DNA from: Nocardia fluminea
GTDB lineage: Bacteria > Actinomycetota > Actinomycetes > Mycobacteriales > Mycobacteriaceae
Reading direction: 5' to 3'
Length of the DNA stretch: 64,000 nt
NCBI RefSeq assembly: GCF_002846365.1
Contig: NZ_PJMW01000002.1
Span: 4,464,001 to 4,528,000 of the forward strand
Of this stretch, positions 62,072 through 64,000 are shown piece after piece (position 1 is the first letter of the stretch; each line of letters starts with the position of its first letter). The notes under the pieces were generated by a model. It worked only from the letters and a program-made list of their open reading frames with translations, was not told the origin of the DNA and ran no database searches. The position numbers were made by a program, and so were the translations under genes.

Positions 62072-63276
62072 GCACCGAGACCTTCGTCTTCGATCCCACC
62101 ACACCGGGATTCGCCGAGGACCCCTATCCGCACTACGCCCAACTGCGCGCCGCGGGACCCGCGCAGCGACATCCGCTCGGATTCTGGATCATCTCCCGGC
62201 ACGCCGATGTGGCCGCGCTGCAGCGCTCGCCGCACTCCGTCGACGAGCAGCACCTGCGTCATCTGCCTGCGTGGAAGAGCGGCAGCACCGAGGTCCGCAA
62301 GGAGAGCCGGGTGATGGGCGGGCTGTCGATGCTGGACCAGGACCCGCCCGACCACACCCGGCTGCGACGGCTGGTGTCGAAGGCTTTCACGCCTCGGTCG
62401 ATCGAGTCGTTGCAACCGCGCGTCGAGGAACTCGTCGAGGAGGCACTGGCCCGCATCGCGGCGGCCGGCACCGCGGATGTCATTGCCGAACTGGCCTTTC
62501 CGCTGCCGTTCACCATCATCTCGGAGATGCTCGGCATCCCGGTCGGCGAGCACACCCGGCTGCGGGAACTGACCGAGACCGTCGTGCTGGTGTTCGAGCC
62601 GTTCGCGAGCGCCGAGACCCAGGACCGGATCAGGGCCGCCAACCAGGAACTGTTCGGCATGGTCCGTGAACTGATCCGCTGGAAGCGCGCCAACCCGGGC
62701 GACGATCTGCTCACCGCGTTGATCAGCGCCGAGGACAACGGTGACATGCTCAGCGAGGACGAACTGATCTCGCAGGTGATGTTCCTCTACATCGCCGGCC
62801 ACGAGACCACGGTGACCCACCTCGGCAGCGGAATCCTGTCGCTGCTGCGGCATCCGGACCAGGCGCGGCGGCTGCGGGCCGAGCCCGGCCTGGCCGCGGG
62901 CGCGGTCGACGAACTGATGCGCTTCGACACCCCGGTGCACCTCATGCGCCGGATCACCCTCGCACCGCTGCGGGTCGGCGAGCACGAGATCCCGGCGGGC
63001 AGCTGGGTGATCGGCGCACTGGCCGCCGCCAACCGGGACCCGGAATTCTGGGGCGCCGACGCCGGCGAACTGCGCCTGGACCGGCCGAACGCGCACCAGA
63101 ACGTCTCGCTCGGCGCCGGCATCCACCACTGCCTCGGTGCCGCCCTGGTCCGGATGGAGGCACGGATCGTGTTCCCGCGCTTCGTGACCCGCTTCCCCGA
63201 GGCCGCGGTGGTCGGCCAGACCTGGAACGGCCGGATCAACCTGCGCGGCCTCGCGACATTGACGGTCGCGGTGTAG
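62068..63276 (+). CDS. Cytochrome P450
   Basis: The 402-aa P450 has I-helix AGHETT, DELMRFDTPVHL in the K-helix region and heme loop LGAGIHHCLG with Cys355 (Leu in place of the first Phe). DHTRLRRLVSKAFTPRSIES shows kinship with the P450 at 35601. ATG 62068 overlaps the FAAL stop. It is the last plus-strand gene of the locus in view. Confidence 0.9.
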   Translation: MSTETFVFDPTTPGFAEDPYPHYAQLRAAGPAQRHPLGFWIISRHADVAALQRSPHSVDEQHLRHLPAWKSGSTEVRKESRVMGGLSMLDQDPPDHTRLRRLVSKAFTPRSIESLQPRVEELVEEALARIAAAGTADVIAELAFPLPFTIISEMLGIPVGEHTRLRELTETVVLVFEPFASAETQDRIRAANQELFGMVRELIRWKRANPGDDLLTALISAEDNGDMLSEDELISQVMFLYIAGHETTVTHLGSGILSLLRHPDQARRLRAEPGLAAGAVDELMRFDTPVHLMRRITLAPLRVGEHEIPAGSWVIGALAAANRDPEFWGADAGELRLDRPNAHQNVSLGAGIHHCLGAALVRMEARIVFPRFVTRFPEAAVVGQTWNGRINLRGLATLTVAV

Positions 63277-63279
63277 CGC

Positions 63280-64000
63280 TCAGCTCGGCTGTTCGGCGGG
63301 CACCGAGAACCGCATGCCGGGACGGCTCAGGTGCACGGGCCCGCCGAACTCGGCGGCCACCTCGTCGCACCGGGCCTGCTGCCATTGCTGGTGTGCCGAA
63401 CCGAGATGGGTCAGCACCACCGAGCGCGCGCCGGCGGCGGCCGCCGCGCGCCCGACTTCGGTGGCGCACAGATGGCCGTGTGCTGTGTGATCCGGCTCGG
63501 CGAGGGTGGACTCGGCGAGGAAGATGTCGACATCGGCGGCGAGCGCGACCAGGCTGTCGTTCCAGCCGGTGTCGCCGGTGAACGCGATACTGCCCGTAGG
63601 GCTTTCGATCCGCACCCCGCAGGCGGGTTCGGTGTGCACCATGGGCACCAGCTCGATGCTGCAGTCGGTGAGCGGGTAGGTCGCGCCGCGCTCGTATTCG
63701 ATGACCTCGTAGGCCAGATCGAATGCCCGGTTCAGGTCGGGGAAGGTCTTCACCGGAAACAGTGCGGCGAGCTGATCCAGCCGCGCGCGAGCGCCTTTCG
63801 GCACGAACAGCTTGATCCGGCTGTCCGGCGCGCCGGGCGCTCTGCGCATCGCCTGCTTGCCGATGGGCAGCACGTCGTAGCAGTGATCCAGGTGCAGGTG
63901 GCTGATGACGACCGCGTCGAGCATGCTCGCGTGCAGGTAGTTGCCGAGCAGCAGCGCGATGCCGGGACCACAGTCGAGCAGAATTCTCGACTGGCCGGTT
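63280..64000 (-). CDS. Metallo-beta-lactamase-fold hydrolase (5' end outside window)
   Basis: The frame stays open to the right edge, adding TGQSRILLDCGPGIALLLGN before the first internal Met, so the start lies beyond 64000. Metal ligands are HLHLDH, the His in VPMVHTEP, the Asp in FTGDTGWND and the His in VVLTHLGS. Its style resembles the RNase Z/arylsulfatase-like group of MBL proteins that hydrolyse small esters. It converges on the last P450 with a 3-base gap. Whether it belongs to the locus is unclear. Confidence 0.8.
   Translation of the reverse strand, partial: TGQSRILLDCGPGIALLLGNYLHASMLDAVVISHLHLDHCYDVLPIGKQAMRRAPGAPDSRIKLFVPKGARARLDQLAALFPVKTFPDLNRAFDLAYEVIEYERGATYPLTDCSIELVPMVHTEPACGVRIESPTGSIAFTGDTGWNDSLVALAADVDIFLAESTLAEPDHTAHGHLCATEVGRAAAAAGARSVVLTHLGSAHQQWQQARCDEVAAEFGGPVHLSRPGMRFSVPAEQPS

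Overview
The window is a high-GC, densely coded actinobacterial chromosome segment with many GTG and TTG starts and 1-4 bp start/stop overlaps. A Rv1355c-type ThiF protein, a cutinase-family exported protein, an MMPL transporter, a fatty-acyl-AMP ligase and a mycolate-type cyclopropane synthase homologue point to a mycolic-acid-containing genus, most likely Nocardia or a close relative. This is inferred from gene content; no rRNA or tRNA was seen.

Region 1 (1-4850) is a lower-GC accessory patch. It holds a HIRAN-like/TPR-like gene, a degenerate IS4-type transposase tail, a SIR2-STAND NTPase of anti-phage type that is frameshifted at a C5 run, and a DUF2945 gene preceded by a truncated SRPBCC reading frame. 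Region 2 (5395-25825) is mostly ordinary chromosome: ThiF and GNAT, AraC and XRE regulators, a cutinase, small membrane proteins, an amidohydrolase, YnfA, a MarR/MMPL divergon, DUF5990, a long GapB-type GAPDH, a MoxR ATPase with a metallopeptidase-like/VWA partner, and a duplicated-repeat membrane protein.

Region 3 (26006 to the right edge) is a large lipid or polyketide biosynthetic locus. Its core is a PfaA-like iterative synthase (KS-MAT-3xACP-KR-DH-like, 2323 aa), a PfaC-like protein that keeps only the FabA-type dehydratase part, and a PfaD-like FMN enoyl reductase. No chain-length factor, PfaB or phosphopantetheinyl transferase is present in the window. Downstream lies a second cassette: exporter, membrane desaturase, stand-alone ACP, cyclopropane/methyl-transfer enzyme, P450, type II thioesterase, fatty-acyl-AMP ligase and another P450, most of them overlapping by a few bases. 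Upstream are a third P450, a LysR regulator, two DUF4442-type thioesterases, two flavoprotein oxidoreductases, acyl-CoA ligases, an SGNH hydrolase, an iron-sulfur reductase, and a complete carbohydrate-type ABC importer with a TIM-barrel protein and a SurE-like phosphatase.

Working model (inference): the Pfa-type enzymes build a polyunsaturated or hydroxylated chain. The FAAL-ACP-desaturase-methyltransferase cassette prepares or modifies a second acyl chain, or the same one, on a carrier. The P450s and flavoproteins oxidise or reduce it, and the MFS protein exports it. The product cannot be read from the sequence.
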